Shown here piece by piece: positions 55,801 through 62,226 of a stretch of DNA of 64,000 nucleotides. Each line of letters starts with the position of its first letter. The stretch's first letter is position 1. The translations under genes were made by a program, and so were the position numbers. Source of the stretch: Morinoia aosen. Taxonomy: Eukaryota > Arthropoda > Malacostraca > Amphipoda > Talitridae. The notes below the pieces were generated by a model. It was not told where the DNA came from. It searched no databases and saw only the letters and a list, made by a program, of their open reading frames with translations. The stretch covers positions 25,307,038 through 25,371,037 of the forward strand of contig CM059577.1 in assembly GCA_030386875.1 (NCBI GenBank), read 5' to 3'.

Positions 55801-55829
55801 GTTCTGCACCATAGAAAAGTTGCGTCCAC
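31714..55829 (-). CDS. Tmem63: TMEM63/OSCA-family mechanosensitive cation channel (15 exons, N-terminus missing)
   Basis: TMEM63 proteins are multi-pass membrane channels opened by membrane tension or osmotic stress. Fifteen exons on the minus strand join with consistent phase into 781 codons: 55683-55829, 52628-52819, 51547-51774, 48751-48831, 47556-47682, 46554-46720, 43697-43792, 40696-40846, 39561-39582, 38979-39198, 37898-38092, 36584-36720, 34998-35281, 33380-33548, 31714-31841. Family hallmarks in order: [20 protein letters not shown], the cytosolic RRM-like loop ([37 protein letters not shown]), [62 protein letters not shown] and [14 protein letters not shown]. The first transmembrane segment and preceding residues (about 70 in relatives) are not in view. 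Exons are G+C-rich within AT-rich, repeat-filled introns. Whether the C-terminus is complete is uncertain. Confidence 0.93.
31965..32215 (-). mobile_element. SINE-like family A, head-truncated copy
   Basis: Tail-side two thirds are present (TTGATTTCAGCCTTTCTAACC to AGGTGGTCCG), with the head missing. This is 5' truncation on the minus strand. It lies in the intron between TMEM63 exons 14 and 15. Confidence 0.65.
32678..33040 (-). mobile_element. SINE-like family A, full copy
   Basis: From GATTATAGATTTTACG to TCCTGAGGGG. The flanks ACATTTTTTGGA and ACATTATTTTTTTTTTGGA look like a target duplication in which one T-run has expanded. Confidence 0.7.
33380..33548 (-). CDS. Tmem63: TMEM63 exon 14, C-terminal cytosolic tail
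   Basis: Acceptor TTGTGCAG, donor AATG|GTGGGT, phase 0 in and phase 1 out. Encodes a Ser/Gly/Glu-rich linker ([19 protein letters not shown]) ending in [11 protein letters not shown], comparable to the YV..VL element near the C-terminus of animal TMEM63 proteins. The acceptor's upstream sequence is itself minisatellite (ends about 18 bp away). Confidence 0.75.
33560..34062. repeat. Minisatellite, 19-bp unit, upstream of TMEM63 exon 14
   Basis: About 16 regular copies of CAGACCACACCACGGGTGG up to about 33845, then irregular units with inserted AAATGG and TTGCTGGTAG pieces to 34062. It runs to within about 20 bp of the splice acceptor of exon 14, so it occupies the polypyrimidine and branch-point zone. 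Confidence 0.9.
34776..34811. other. Short perfect hairpin
   Basis: CCTGTCTTATG and CATAAGACAGG pair over 11 bp around a 14-nt loop, in the intron downstream of exon 13. Function unknown. Confidence 0.5.
34998..35281 (-). CDS. Tmem63: TMEM63 exon 13, last three transmembrane segments
   Basis: Acceptor ACGGCAG, donor CAG|GTGAGT; phase 1 in, 0 out. Encodes [19 protein letters not shown] (segment plus the conserved DKYNIYFAY), then a hydrophobic segment [19 protein letters not shown] and a final one [20 protein letters not shown], ending LSPIDYQ. This is one of the few exons with no tandem repeat next to it. Confidence 0.92.
35449..35531 (-). mobile_element. SINE-like family A, tail fragment
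   Basis: GTTTAAGCCTACCTAACCGC to GTATGGAGTTAAGGGAACG. Head missing. Confidence 0.55.
35545..35690. repeat. Direct repeat, left copy
   Basis: Resembles 36215-36350: shared AAGCTTTTTTTCAAG/AGCTTTTTTCAAG, CCTATC.ATTGATA, CTGTGGGAGAAG and TTTCAAACGT... The copies are about 670 bp apart and may be the ends of an unidentified element. Confidence 0.55.
36215..36350. repeat. Direct repeat, right copy
   Basis: Partner of 35545-35690, same orientation. Lies just downstream of exon 12 in the same intron. Confidence 0.55.
36500..36567. repeat. Three-copy 23-bp tandem repeat beside exon 12
   Basis: Three copies of a unit with CGAGAGAAAGGGACTCGGCA. The array ends 17 bp from the exon 12 donor; on the gene strand the unit is pyrimidine-rich. 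Confidence 0.75.
36584..36720 (-). CDS. Tmem63: TMEM63 exon 12, transmembrane segment after the pore helix
   Basis: Acceptor ATTACAG, donor TTCG|GTGAGA; phase 2 in, 1 out. Encodes a short Glu/Arg segment, then [11 protein letters not shown] and a membrane segment [18 protein letters not shown] ending TPFG. Strong family match. Confidence 0.93.
37476..37862. repeat. CCA/ATC-rich tandem repeat beside exon 11
   Basis: A microsatellite-like mix of ACC, ATC and CAC triplets that turns, toward the exon, into longer units with CACTACCAGCACACACAAC. It ends about 35 bp from the exon 11 donor. Confidence 0.85.
37898..38092 (-). CDS. Tmem63: TMEM63 exon 11, pore-lining segment
   Basis: Acceptor GTTGCAG, donor GCCAG|GTCTGC; phase 2 in and out. 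Encodes [20 protein letters not shown] and [20 protein letters not shown], matching the conserved pore region of TMEM63. Repeats lie on both sides: 15-20 bp upstream of the acceptor and 35 bp past the donor. Confidence 0.94.
38110..38360. repeat. Diverged ~44-bp tandem repeat upstream of exon 11
   Basis: Five to six copies sharing TTATTCATTGCAAATACA and a variable AACAAGTGCACACA-like half, at perhaps 75-85% similarity. Confidence 0.75.
38705..38728. repeat. (CA)n microsatellite
   Basis: Twelve CA dinucleotides in the intron between exons 10 and 11. Confidence 0.9.
38849..38933. repeat. Three-copy 27-bp tandem repeat beside exon 10
   Basis: Unit with AACCCAGTGGATGAGGAG then AGGAAAGTA, three copies, the last ending about 45 bp from the exon 10 donor. 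Confidence 0.8.
38979..39198 (-). CDS. Tmem63: TMEM63 exon 10, two transmembrane segments
   Basis: Acceptor GTTGCAG, donor ACCAG|GTCCGT; phase 1 in, 2 out. Encodes [20 protein letters not shown] (segment), [17 protein letters not shown] and [14 protein letters not shown] (segment). The FFPTLLLW and HWTRSAEN motifs are strong family markers. Confidence 0.94.
39415..39515 (-). mobile_element. SINE-like family A, interior fragment
   Basis: ACAAAACAAAAACTGTTTTA and AAGCCTACCTAACTTACAGC blocks, ending near CCCCAGCGAGTGCTAA. Both ends lost. Confidence 0.6.
39561..39582 (-). CDS. Tmem63: TMEM63 exon 9, 22-nt microexon
   Basis: Flanked by ATTGCAG on the 5' side and a consensus donor GTAAGT. Exon 8 ends in phase 0 and exon 10 needs phase 1; a 22-nt exon bridges this exactly, adding DHAAHFC and one base. 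The position corresponds to the variable loop just before FFPTLLLW in relatives. Without it the two neighbours cannot be joined in frame using the splice sites I see. Confidence 0.65.
39997..40130. mobile_element. mariner-type end relic
   Basis: TTGGGTTGGCCAAAAAGTTT, preceded by TA, matches the terminal inverted repeat of mariner-family elements. No partner end or transposase frame follows, so only one decayed end remains. The inner boundary is a guess. Confidence 0.55.
40215..40291. other. Inverted repeat with 17-bp perfect arms
   Basis: AAAGGAAAGAAAGTAAC at 40215-40231 pairs with GTTACTTTCTTTCCTTT at 40275-40291 across a 43-nt loop. Intronic; no known role. Confidence 0.6.
40696..40846 (-). 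CDS. Tmem63: TMEM63 exon 8, transmembrane segment
   Basis: Acceptor ATGCAG, donor CAGATG|GTGCGT; phase 2 in, 0 out. Encodes [18 protein letters not shown], then a membrane segment [20 protein letters not shown] and [16 protein letters not shown] is a family marker. A 26-bp repeat lies about 70 bp upstream of the acceptor. Confidence 0.9.
40917..41083. repeat. ~26-bp tandem repeat upstream of exon 8
   Basis: Six copies of a TTTTAGGACAGCATATTGC unit followed by TTATTAA, with mild divergence. Confidence 0.8.
41680..43690. repeat. Large 18-bp minisatellite abutting exon 7 donor
   Basis: About 111 copies of an 18-bp unit, GGGGCACCAGCAAATGGA near the exon, a short block of GTGGTACCAGAAAATGGA around 42668-42740, then GAGGCACCAGAAAATGAA and GAGGAACCAGAAAATGAA further away. 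The first unit begins 6 nt inside the intron, immediately after GTAGGT. Internal duplications of 252 bp (14 units) and 180 bp (10 units) are visible. Open frames of over 700 codons on both strands follow from the unit being 18 bp without stops. Confidence 0.95.
43697..43792 (-). CDS. Tmem63: TMEM63 exon 7, pre-membrane segment
   Basis: Acceptor CTCGCCAG, donor TACTG|GTAGGT; phase 2 in and out. Encodes [19 protein letters not shown] and [13 protein letters not shown]; the N-W-x-V-x-x-A-P-x-P-x-x-I-Y-W signature is diagnostic for TMEM63. It is sandwiched between two different minisatellites. Confidence 0.93.
43868..45057. repeat. Minisatellite, 19-bp unit, upstream of exon 7
   Basis: About 62 copies of AACAAATGAGAACCAAAGG with five recurrent variants (AATCAAAGG, ACCCAAAGG, AATGAAAGG, AAACAATGG, AACCAAAAG) that recur in the same local order, i.e. 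higher-order duplication. It is T/C-rich on the gene strand. Confidence 0.95.
45058..45368 (-). mobile_element. SINE-like family A copy inserted in the 19-bp minisatellite
   Basis: GAGAACCAAAGGA precedes it and TGAGAACCAAAGGAAC resumes directly after CCCCCTGGGAGCG. The head of the element (about 45 bp with the hairpins) is missing, so it is 5'-truncated on the minus strand. Confidence 0.85.
45369..45480. repeat. Minisatellite, 19-bp unit, remainder beyond the SINE
   Basis: Six more units of the same array, more diverged, ending at CAAGTAACTTGACC. Confidence 0.85.
45793..46080 (-). mobile_element. SINE-like family A, tail-less copy
   Basis: GAATGGAGTCAAGGGAACGC through GGACAGCAGTGAACCGG to the head region AGAGCGCTAATTCTCATAG and CTCCTGAAAG. 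Confidence 0.65.
46255..46520. repeat. Imperfect tandem duplication beside exon 6
   Basis: Two copies of an ~86-bp AT-rich block ending GAGCTGTGGGTAGAGTGTACCG / GAAGCTGTGGATAGAGTGG (46303-46400 and 46432-46520). The preceding part (TTTACTTATTCAATTATACC) reappears on the other side of exon 6 at 46775-46890 (CTTACTTATTCCACTGCAC), so related sequence flanks the exon on both sides. Confidence 0.65.
46554..46720 (-). CDS. Tmem63: TMEM63 exon 6, end of RRM-like cytosolic domain
   Basis: Acceptor TGTGCAG, donor TGCAG|GTCAGC; phase 0 in, 2 out. Encodes [38 protein letters not shown] and [13 protein letters not shown]. VDAxxYY and GxAFVT are conserved in the cytosolic loop. Confidence 0.93.
46891..47555. 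other. Intron 5, low-complexity pyrimidine repeat at its 5' end
   Basis: AT-rich intron. The stretch 47380-47460, about 95 bp past the exon 5 donor, is a loose repeat of CTACAC, CTCTCCACCTCTA and CCCTCC on the + strand. Confidence 0.5.
47556..47682 (-). CDS. Tmem63: TMEM63 exon 5, Cys-rich part of cytosolic domain
   Basis: Acceptor GCCTCAG, donor CCCAAG|GTTGGT; phase 2 in, 0 out. Encodes [20 protein letters not shown] and [20 protein letters not shown]. The CG..CGCCD..GC cluster is a TMEM63 family hallmark. Confidence 0.93.
47700..48750. other. Intron 4, nothing recognised
   Basis: AT-rich sequence, no repeat or mobile element identified. Confidence 0.4.
48751..48831 (-). CDS. Tmem63: TMEM63 exon 4, RRM-like domain strand
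   Basis: Acceptor GCTACAG, donor CCAGAG|GTGAGC; phase 2 in and out. Encodes [16 protein letters not shown] and [14 protein letters not shown] and VQFAY are conserved. Confidence 0.93.
48838..48970. repeat. G-rich repeat directly upstream of exon 4
   Basis: On the + strand, repeated GGGGGTGATGGGGTGAGG and GATGGTGGGG units; on the gene strand a C/A-rich tract that starts about 7 bp from the acceptor. The G-rich strand has several GGGG runs and might form a quadruplex. Confidence 0.7.
49181..49966. mobile_element. piggyBac-type non-autonomous element, copy 2
   Basis: Colinear with 2331-3103 across the whole length. The left flank is TTAA (49177-49180); at the right end CAAAGGG is followed by AAGT, so the second TTAA is lost. 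Shared internal landmarks include CCCTGAAATATCAGCAA, AAGCAGGTGCT and GTGGATATCAATAGCAAATT. In the intron between TMEM63 exons 3 and 4. Confidence 0.8.
50203..51308 (-). pseudogene. Penelope-like element: RT plus GIY-YIG remnant
   Basis: Penelope-like elements encode a reverse transcriptase fused to a GIY-YIG endonuclease. The frame 51310-50627 contains the RT core ([56 protein letters not shown]), with LDDTFV in place of the usual YxDD catalytic box. After a frameshift near 50625, [18 protein letters not shown] begins the linker and nuclease. Two further shifts are needed to read [20 protein letters not shown] and then [17 protein letters not shown], the C-terminal part of the GIY-YIG domain, to a stop at 50203. 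The N-terminal half of the RT is absent. Several frameshifts and truncation make it non-functional. Confidence 0.85.
51309..51494 (+). pseudogene. Inverted partial Penelope-like copy
   Basis: Nearly identical to the reverse complement of 50790-50970, encoding [15 protein letters not shown] and onward. It is head-to-head with the larger copy, separated by about 340 bp. Inverted partial copies are common in Penelope-like insertions. It ends about 52 bp from the exon 3 donor. Confidence 0.85.
51547..51774 (-). CDS. Tmem63: TMEM63 exon 3, second membrane segment and start of RRM-like loop
   Basis: Acceptor GTGCAG, donor TTCCA|GTGAGT; phase 2 in and out. Encodes membrane segment [19 protein letters not shown], then [15 protein letters not shown], an acidic Ser/Asn linker and [16 protein letters not shown](L/V)MITxVPR is conserved. 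Confidence 0.93.
51840..52627. other. Intron 2, nothing recognised
   Basis: AT-rich. Weak similarity between short blocks (AGCAACATCAGTACC-like, 52480-52630) repeated three times toward the exon 2 donor. Confidence 0.4.
52628..52819 (-). CDS. Tmem63: TMEM63 exon 2, first in-window membrane segment
   Basis: Acceptor GCCTCAG, donor CCCCAG|GTACTG; phase 2 in and out. Encodes [18 protein letters not shown], membrane segment [17 protein letters not shown], and [17 protein letters not shown].DAxxYLxFQRH and TTIxNL are family hallmarks. Confidence 0.94.
53030..55247. repeat. Large 27-bp minisatellite in intron 1
   Basis: About 82 copies. Two main variants: CCCAGAAGTCCTACTGGCAT (53030-53700, nearest exon 2) and CCCAAAAGCCCTACTGGTGT (the rest), each completed by AAGGTGA. 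Hybrid units (AAAAGCCC with GGCAT) occur only in the second domain. The boundary region 53700-54030 alternates blocks of 1-4 units. Open frames over 700 codons on the minus strand, and a 474-codon plus frame, are artefacts of a 27-bp unit without stops. Confidence 0.95.
55683..55829 (-). CDS. Tmem63: TMEM63 exon 1 of those found, N-terminal cytosolic linker
   Basis: Acceptor CACACCAG, donor ATCAA|GTGAGT; phase 2 in and out. Encodes [17 protein letters not shown], an acidic Ser stretch and [11 protein letters not shown]..LxYG and FxWI..IF.I correspond to the linker after the first membrane segment in relatives, so at least one upstream coding exon is missing. Confidence 0.85.
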
Positions 55830-56239
55830 CTGGTGTGGGGCAGCATGCATGCTTTATTAGTTGAATGAAAAAATTATGAATAGAGTAAAATATTTGCATG
55901 TATGTCAACAGATTATACAGACACTAAGCTGGAGCTAATGATGGAAAACAAGAATTACAGGCAGTAAACTTTTCATTGGTTCCACACGACAAGCCATAAA
56001 ATTTGAATCATTATTTTCCACCATAATTGGAAGAACAGAGCAAAATTTAAATAAAAAATTGCAATAATTTAATTTTCTTAAGCTATTTCATTGAAGAAAT
56101 TTCTAAGGAAGCATAAGATATCAGAAATTATAGAAAATTACTTGGCAGCATAAGAGCAAGAAAAAACTGAAAGGATTAAGTAAATACAAAAGGACTGAGC
56201 CTAAAGAAGTCAAGCACAGCAGCTTGCACAGTTAGTGAG
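55830..56239. other. Upstream TMEM63 intron, nothing recognised
   Basis: AT-rich; no exon for the TMEM63 N-terminus seen. Confidence 0.4.
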
Positions 56240-56415
56240 CTCTTCTCATAAACAGAGGGAAGGCATGAAGAAAAGTTTGACATAAAAAGAAAAGCCTAGC
56301 CAAAAAGAGGAAAACCACTCGGGTTTTCCCCTCCGAGTGGTTTTCCTCTTTTTGGCTAGGCTTTTCTTTTTATGTCAAACTTTTCTTCATGCCTTCCCTC
56401 TGTTTATGAGAAGAG
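56240..56415. repeat. Perfect palindrome, 83-bp arms
   Basis: 56240-56322 and 56333-56415 are exact reverse complements around a 10-nt spacer (GTTTTCCCCT). Outer arm starts CTCTTCTCATAAACAGAGGG; inner end CCACTCGG. Confidence 0.95.
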
Positions 56416-56560
56416 GAAGGCATGAAGAAAAGTTTGACATAAAAAGAAAAGCCTAGCCAAAAAGAGGAAAAGCCTAGCCAAAAAGAGGAAAAGCCTAGCC
56501 AAAAAGAGGAAAAAACCTAGCCAAATAAAGGAAAGCATAGCCAGAAAAAGAAAATGCTTA
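56416..56560. repeat. Third, direct copy of the palindrome arm plus 21-bp tandem repeat
   Basis: Right after the palindrome the arm sequence restarts (GGAAGGCATGAAGAAAAG...) in the original orientation and runs into four to five copies of AAGCCTAGCCAAAAAGAGG-type units that decay rightward. Confidence 0.85.
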
Positions 56561-57052
56561 TCAGAAAATAAGCTCCAACCAAGTTTAGAAGCTTGCCACT
56601 TTCAACAGTTGATGCTGTAGCCATAAAAACTTTTATAAGGTCCCAGAGCTGGCACTACTGAATTAGCTTAGGAACTGCCTCTTGAAGATTAAGGAGAGCA
56701 TCCCCCATAGGATTACAGGATTTTGAGACCATTGGATAAATGAAGATTATTGCTGCAATAGGAAGTATAAGAGGTCAGGTACATCCTGTGAAAAAATGAG
56801 ACTCGTTCGTTCACTCGTTCGCCGGCTACGGGGGTTTGAAGAATGGGAGGGAGGGGAGGAGGAACTGGTATTTTATAAAGGTATTTTATAAATTGCATGT
56901 TATACCTCCCCCTTGGCTCTTCCTTCACAGCACGACATTGCTATGTCATCTCCTATGTCTCTGTATTACTCTGTAATGATTTCAGGGGTCTAACCTGAAC
57001 CAAAAATTTGTTAAAAATTTTAATTAAAATTGTTTACATTTCCTTGTTTTGC

Positions 57053-57403
57053 CTTTTTTGGAGGTTCGGAATGTGGGGTTTCAAAATGCATCTCCTCCTA
57101 CAGTTTTTACGCTACAGTAATGATTTTAGTATCATTGTATGCAGAAAGCTAAGGGCTTTTCAAAAAGTTCCAAGCAATTTCAAAATTAATTTTTGTTCAA
57201 AAGTTATGACGTCATAAATCCGCATTTTTTGAAATAAAAATTTGCTCTCGATTGTTTTCATTTTTTTATTAAAATTGGAAATTTGGGGAACGGCATAGGA
57301 CTTTTTGGAATTTCCACGTCTTTTTGCATCCAATGATACCAAAATCATCACTGTAGCTCAAAAACTGTCAGAGATGACTTTTAAAAAACCTCTCCAAAAA
57401 TCT
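57053..57403. repeat. Imperfect inverted repeat, ~110-bp arms
   Basis: Left arm 57053-57175 and right arm 57297-57403. Core match: GCTACAGTAATGATTTTAGT against GCTACAGTGATGATTTTGGT, then ATCATTG.ATGCA.AAAG. The centre contains TATGACGTCATA. Perhaps a foldback-type MITE; no target duplication found. Confidence 0.7.
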
Positions 57404-59714
57404 TGTTTTCTATGAATATCTTGTTTTCTATGGGGGAAAATTGCATTTTTTTAATGGAAGATAAACGATTCTAAATTGCATTTCCTATCAGTATACCAAA
57501 TTTTATTGCTCTAGGTTCAATAATAAAGAAAATGGTCCGGAAGGGGGATGCTCACCTTAAAATAGTCAACAAGAAACACTTATGAATATGGTCCTCACAA
57601 CTGAACTAGGCATCTGAGATGTGCAGCATTTTCAAGTCTAATTGTAATGTCATTGTTTGCTTTAAACAAGGCAAGATTTCTGAAGAGTTGCTCAGCAAAA
57701 CAAATTATTGTCATGAACAAAAAACCTATGTATGTGAAATTTACTACATAAAAACTGTACTTGAAGGAACTGTACTCAAAAATTTGAATTACTTACCTTA
57801 GAATCAAAACAAATCGCTATTTTTTACCTAAAAACCTAAAACTAAATTTCAGTGAAAAAGCGTGCAAAATTAAATTGCAATAATAAAGAAAGGAGCACAT
57901 GCCAAAGCAAACGCAAATAGCAAATTTCAGAGCACAAAAACATCAAGCCTAAGCAAAAAAGACATGGAATAGTGCAGGAGGAGATGCATCAACCACAAGG
58001 CAGGCTAGTTTAGGCTAGCATCACCACCTAGTTAACGGGGTTTCATTAAATTAAAACTTATTTCACAAAAATGTGATTCATCAAATTCATTATAGATTCA
58101 CAATGGAACTAAATCCTGCTTGCTTTGATACATCTAGAAACACTCAAATTATTCATGCAAATAACCTTATAACTAAAATTAGATGCACATGCTGTGTTAA
58201 TTTCTTCGAGTTGATTTAAAATGATAGCAGGAAATTTTTACAGACACACACATGCCATATCTGAATGGCATTTATCTTATAAGGATGGACGAGTATATGC
58301 TGGAAAATATGTATTGAAACCAAACACCACTGGAAAAAGTGAATGACCTAAATTTTTCAGCTTGAGGAGTTACCTCTAAAAAATTATTGGTTCTTTTCAC
58401 AGCTTTGCTTCAATTTTATTATAGTATACGTTTATCAATGTGAGCAACATTTGCAAACATATGGTAAATACACGACCATTTCTCAAAGGCACATTTGTAT
58501 TTGAAGACCTAATGGTTAGAAGACAATTCTGTTTATATTTTCTTCTACCAATTTTTCATTTTGCTTCTTAGGCAACATTTAATTAAGGATAATTAGATAG
58601 CAACATAATTTAATTTCATCAAATCAGTAATCTTCATGATTTCAATTTCTCCAAAACAAAAGCAAAATAATTCCTACTGTTCTAGGAATACAATAGCAAC
58701 TTGAACTAGGATTTTACAAGTTTCAAATTGAAGATTTCTGAAGAATAAACACTTCAGTAGAACTTTTTTCAAAAAACTAGGAAATCACTAACAACAAAGC
58801 ACTGAAAAATTTAAACGTACATAAGAAATTATTCGAGCATATAATATGCAAAGTAAGCAAATAAAAGCAAATCTAAACAAACCACAAATTTATATGATGA
58901 ATTGTGTTATTCCAACAAAAATTTCCCACACAAATACTAGAGCAAAGCAATAGCTCTAATATTAAACAAAATCATTGTATGCACAGCTGTCTCAGGATTA
59001 ATCAAAACAAAATTAATGGCAGAAAACATTCATCAGAAAAGATGAAAAATTAATTACAAAAACAATCACAATTATTAATCAAATTTTCTATTTTAAATTA
59101 TAGGCAAAAAAATTAGAAAACAGTGACCCTTCTTTTACTTTCCTAATCAAAATCAGAAAGACCATAAAAATTCAAAATTTCTAAATTTTCTAACTATCAC
59201 ATGCGTTTAGTTGAAAACTAGGCTGTCTGCTCCCCTAAGGTGCACAGAATATTCAAAAGAAATTGAACAGTACAGACTTCACCTAAAGTTCAAAGTTTAG
59301 AGCACATTACCCAAAATTATTATATTGAAAATACATCAAGCACAAAAATTTCTCTCTTACACTCACACTTTCTCTAATCCAATGAAATTCATCGAGATAC
59401 TGAGTCTGATAAGGAAAACTAACAAAAGCTATATAAACGCAAATTTATACCGATGATTCAGCCAGATAAAATAAACACTCCACTAACAAAATTAACACAC
59501 CAACCCTTTCATTGAATTCAAATTCTCCAAAATGTATTGAGCTTGGGCTTCAGTCTCCTGTTCTCAATGATTGTAATTATTGTAATTGCCTCATAAAATT
59601 TATCATAGCAAAATTTTTACAGCTAGAGCATAAAATTATGCTACTAAACATTAGAGTGCAAATGAAATGGTTTATTTACTGGTTGTTGATGTGACGGTAA
59701 ATTTTCAGGAGCAA
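57404..59714. other. AT-rich, nothing recognised
   Basis: Probably intron or 5' flank of TMEM63. No exon, repeat or element supported. Confidence 0.4.
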
Positions 59715-59945
59715 TTTTGAATGATACTTTGCAGAAGACTGATTTGATAACACATATACTGAAAACTTATCTGAACAAGAATTTGCTGAAGACTAACTTG
59801 TATATGACAATTTGCTGAAGGCTGATTTAATAGCAAATTTACCAAAAATTTATTTGAAGGACAAATTTCTGAAGTTTGATTTGTACCTAATTTGCTGAAA
59901 GCTGTTTTGATTTCAAATTTGCTGATAATATTTCACAACAATACA
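59715..59945. repeat. Diverged ~33-bp tandem repeat
   Basis: About six degenerate copies built on AATTTGCTGAAGGCTGATTT. Confidence 0.6.
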
Positions 59946-62030
59946 GGAAACTTGCTCAAAACAGTTTTAACTAAGGTGATACCTTGTCAAAAGCTTACAT
60001 GTACATGTAAGACTAGTAATCCTAAAGGGACTAATTTCCCTTTGTTTAAACTTTCACACATACAGCTGCCTTCCATCTTCTGCCACAGACCATTCCTCAA
60101 CACAAATATGAAAAACACTTGAAACTTGATACGTATAATACACTTGATATTGCATACTTCACAATAGCACAAATGCAAGACACAAGCAAGTTGTATTTGC
60201 ACCATGCTGACCCACACTACCATTCTAAATACTCTAACCCGTATGGTACAGCAGCAATAAAACAGAACTGTACTTTGATATCATAAAAGACTCCAGCATT
60301 AACGCCAGTGACGTTTCTAGACTTACTAACATTAGCACAGCGCAACTACTTCACTAGCAATCTCAATATTGAATCACATTAAAAGAGATGCTGGATAAGA
60401 ACTACTATGCTTGGTTCATACAAAACCCAGTCAAGTTTCCACCAGCACTAGCCAAACACATGAAAGGAACAGAACTTGAAGAAAATTTTGGACAAACCAC
60501 TGATGCAAAACAACCAACTAAAAAAAATATGAAAATCCCACACAGTTGCTTCAAGAAATCTTTTATGAGTCACTCTAGGCACAGAAATTTTGCATGCCAG
60601 CTGATCAAGAACAGTTTAATCTTCAATATTTACTTATGAGAAACTACGCTTAGTTACCATTTAATAAATAGTAGATAGATGAATTGAAAGTTTAAAGGTG
60701 AAATTTTGGCATGCTAAGTTACCATTCTATGAAGAAGAAACCCTTTTTAAAAACAGAAAGCCTATACTGGTGAAAGACATAATTTTAACAGAGCATACAA
60801 TGAACATTTAAAAGAACTGACTTATTTTACAGATTATTAAATTGAAGTACAATGCAAATAGAATGCCCGTTATGTTCCCCACATGACACCACTTAGAGAG
60901 AATAATTTGGCTGATTCAATTGTCTAATTAGTCAAGCAATTAAGGTGTTGAAGGCTTACTTTAGGCTACCTCCTCCTGAGAAATGCTTTTGAGTCGAAAT
61001 AAAGTCTCAGTAACTGAAGAACCTTAATCTCATTTTGTGTAAATGGTAATGTATTTCAAAGTTACCAGGCAATGAATGCCAAGGTATGAGAAATGCTTGC
61101 TACTTTAATAATAATTACTTGAATGATAAAGATTCCCTATACCGAAACCACATCACCAATGAATATTAACAATATGTAGTAAAACGTTGGATAGTACTCC
61201 AAAACTCTTGAGATTTGTAACCTATAATTGTGTTAAATATTTTCCGGTAGAGTGAATTCAATTCAGGATGCTTTGAGCACAATTTATTTAAAAAAAGGTA
61301 GGTATACAGAGGGGCATAAAAATGAAGACCACAGCATTTAGCACTTTCATTTTCTTCCAGAATAAAACATCACAAATGTAGTTAATGATCTCATGAGTAC
61401 TTACTCTCACCATTACCATGAATACATTACCACTTACAGAAAATGGATTCAGTTTAAACAAACACAATTCCAGAAGTTGGTGCACCCAAAACCCTCAGTT
61501 CAACATACACCAACAAAAGCATTTGGACTATAAAAATGAGGTGTCACCTACACATTGTATTCACTGTAACCTAGATGTTGCCCCTTCTTTCTGCAAAATA
61601 AAACAAATTACAAAAATTAAAACACAAAACAAAAAGCCAATGCAAAAATATAAACTGCAACTGAATTTTAAAAAAGCATGTGCTGGGGTGCAACCTGTAA
61701 AAAATGAAGACTAATAAACAGCAAAAATAAAATTGAAACTGAGCAGCTACAAAATTATTTGTTCAATACATATATATGAACATAATATCAAGCAATGTAA
61801 GCAAAAACACTGTGTAATAAACCAAAACTCTTCAAAACAAAAAAATGGTAAATATTGTAGCACATGAGAAGTTTGACACTAAAATTGGCAACTTTGATTT
61901 ATATAAAATGTTACAGCCTCTCCCTAACGCTTAATATTGGTGTATATAAAAATACAGCACACATGTAACCTTCACTAAACATTTTACAATCTTCAGGAGT
62001 TGATAAAAGTACAACTAAAAGTAAATTTCT
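59946..62030. other. AT-rich, nothing recognised
   Basis: Short frames (60388-60639, 61418-61714 plus; 59987-60223, 61288-61485 minus) are unrecognised. No TMEM63 N-terminal exon seen. Confidence 0.4.
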
Positions 62031-62226
62031 GCCAATAATGCCTTCAAGTCAGAGACTACCATGCCAATAACAGCTTTAAGTCAGAGACTGCCATGCTGAT
62101 AACAGCTTCAAGTCAAGGACTGCCATGCCAAAAACAGCTTCAAGTCAAGGACTGTTATGCCAAAAACAGCTTCAAGTCAAGAGACGGCATGAAAATAACA
62201 GCTTCAAGTCAGTGCCTGCCAAAACT
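62031..62226. repeat. ~34-bp tandem repeat
   Basis: Six copies of ACAGCTTCAAGTCAAGGACT plus GCCATGCCAAAA, moderately diverged. Confidence 0.8.
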
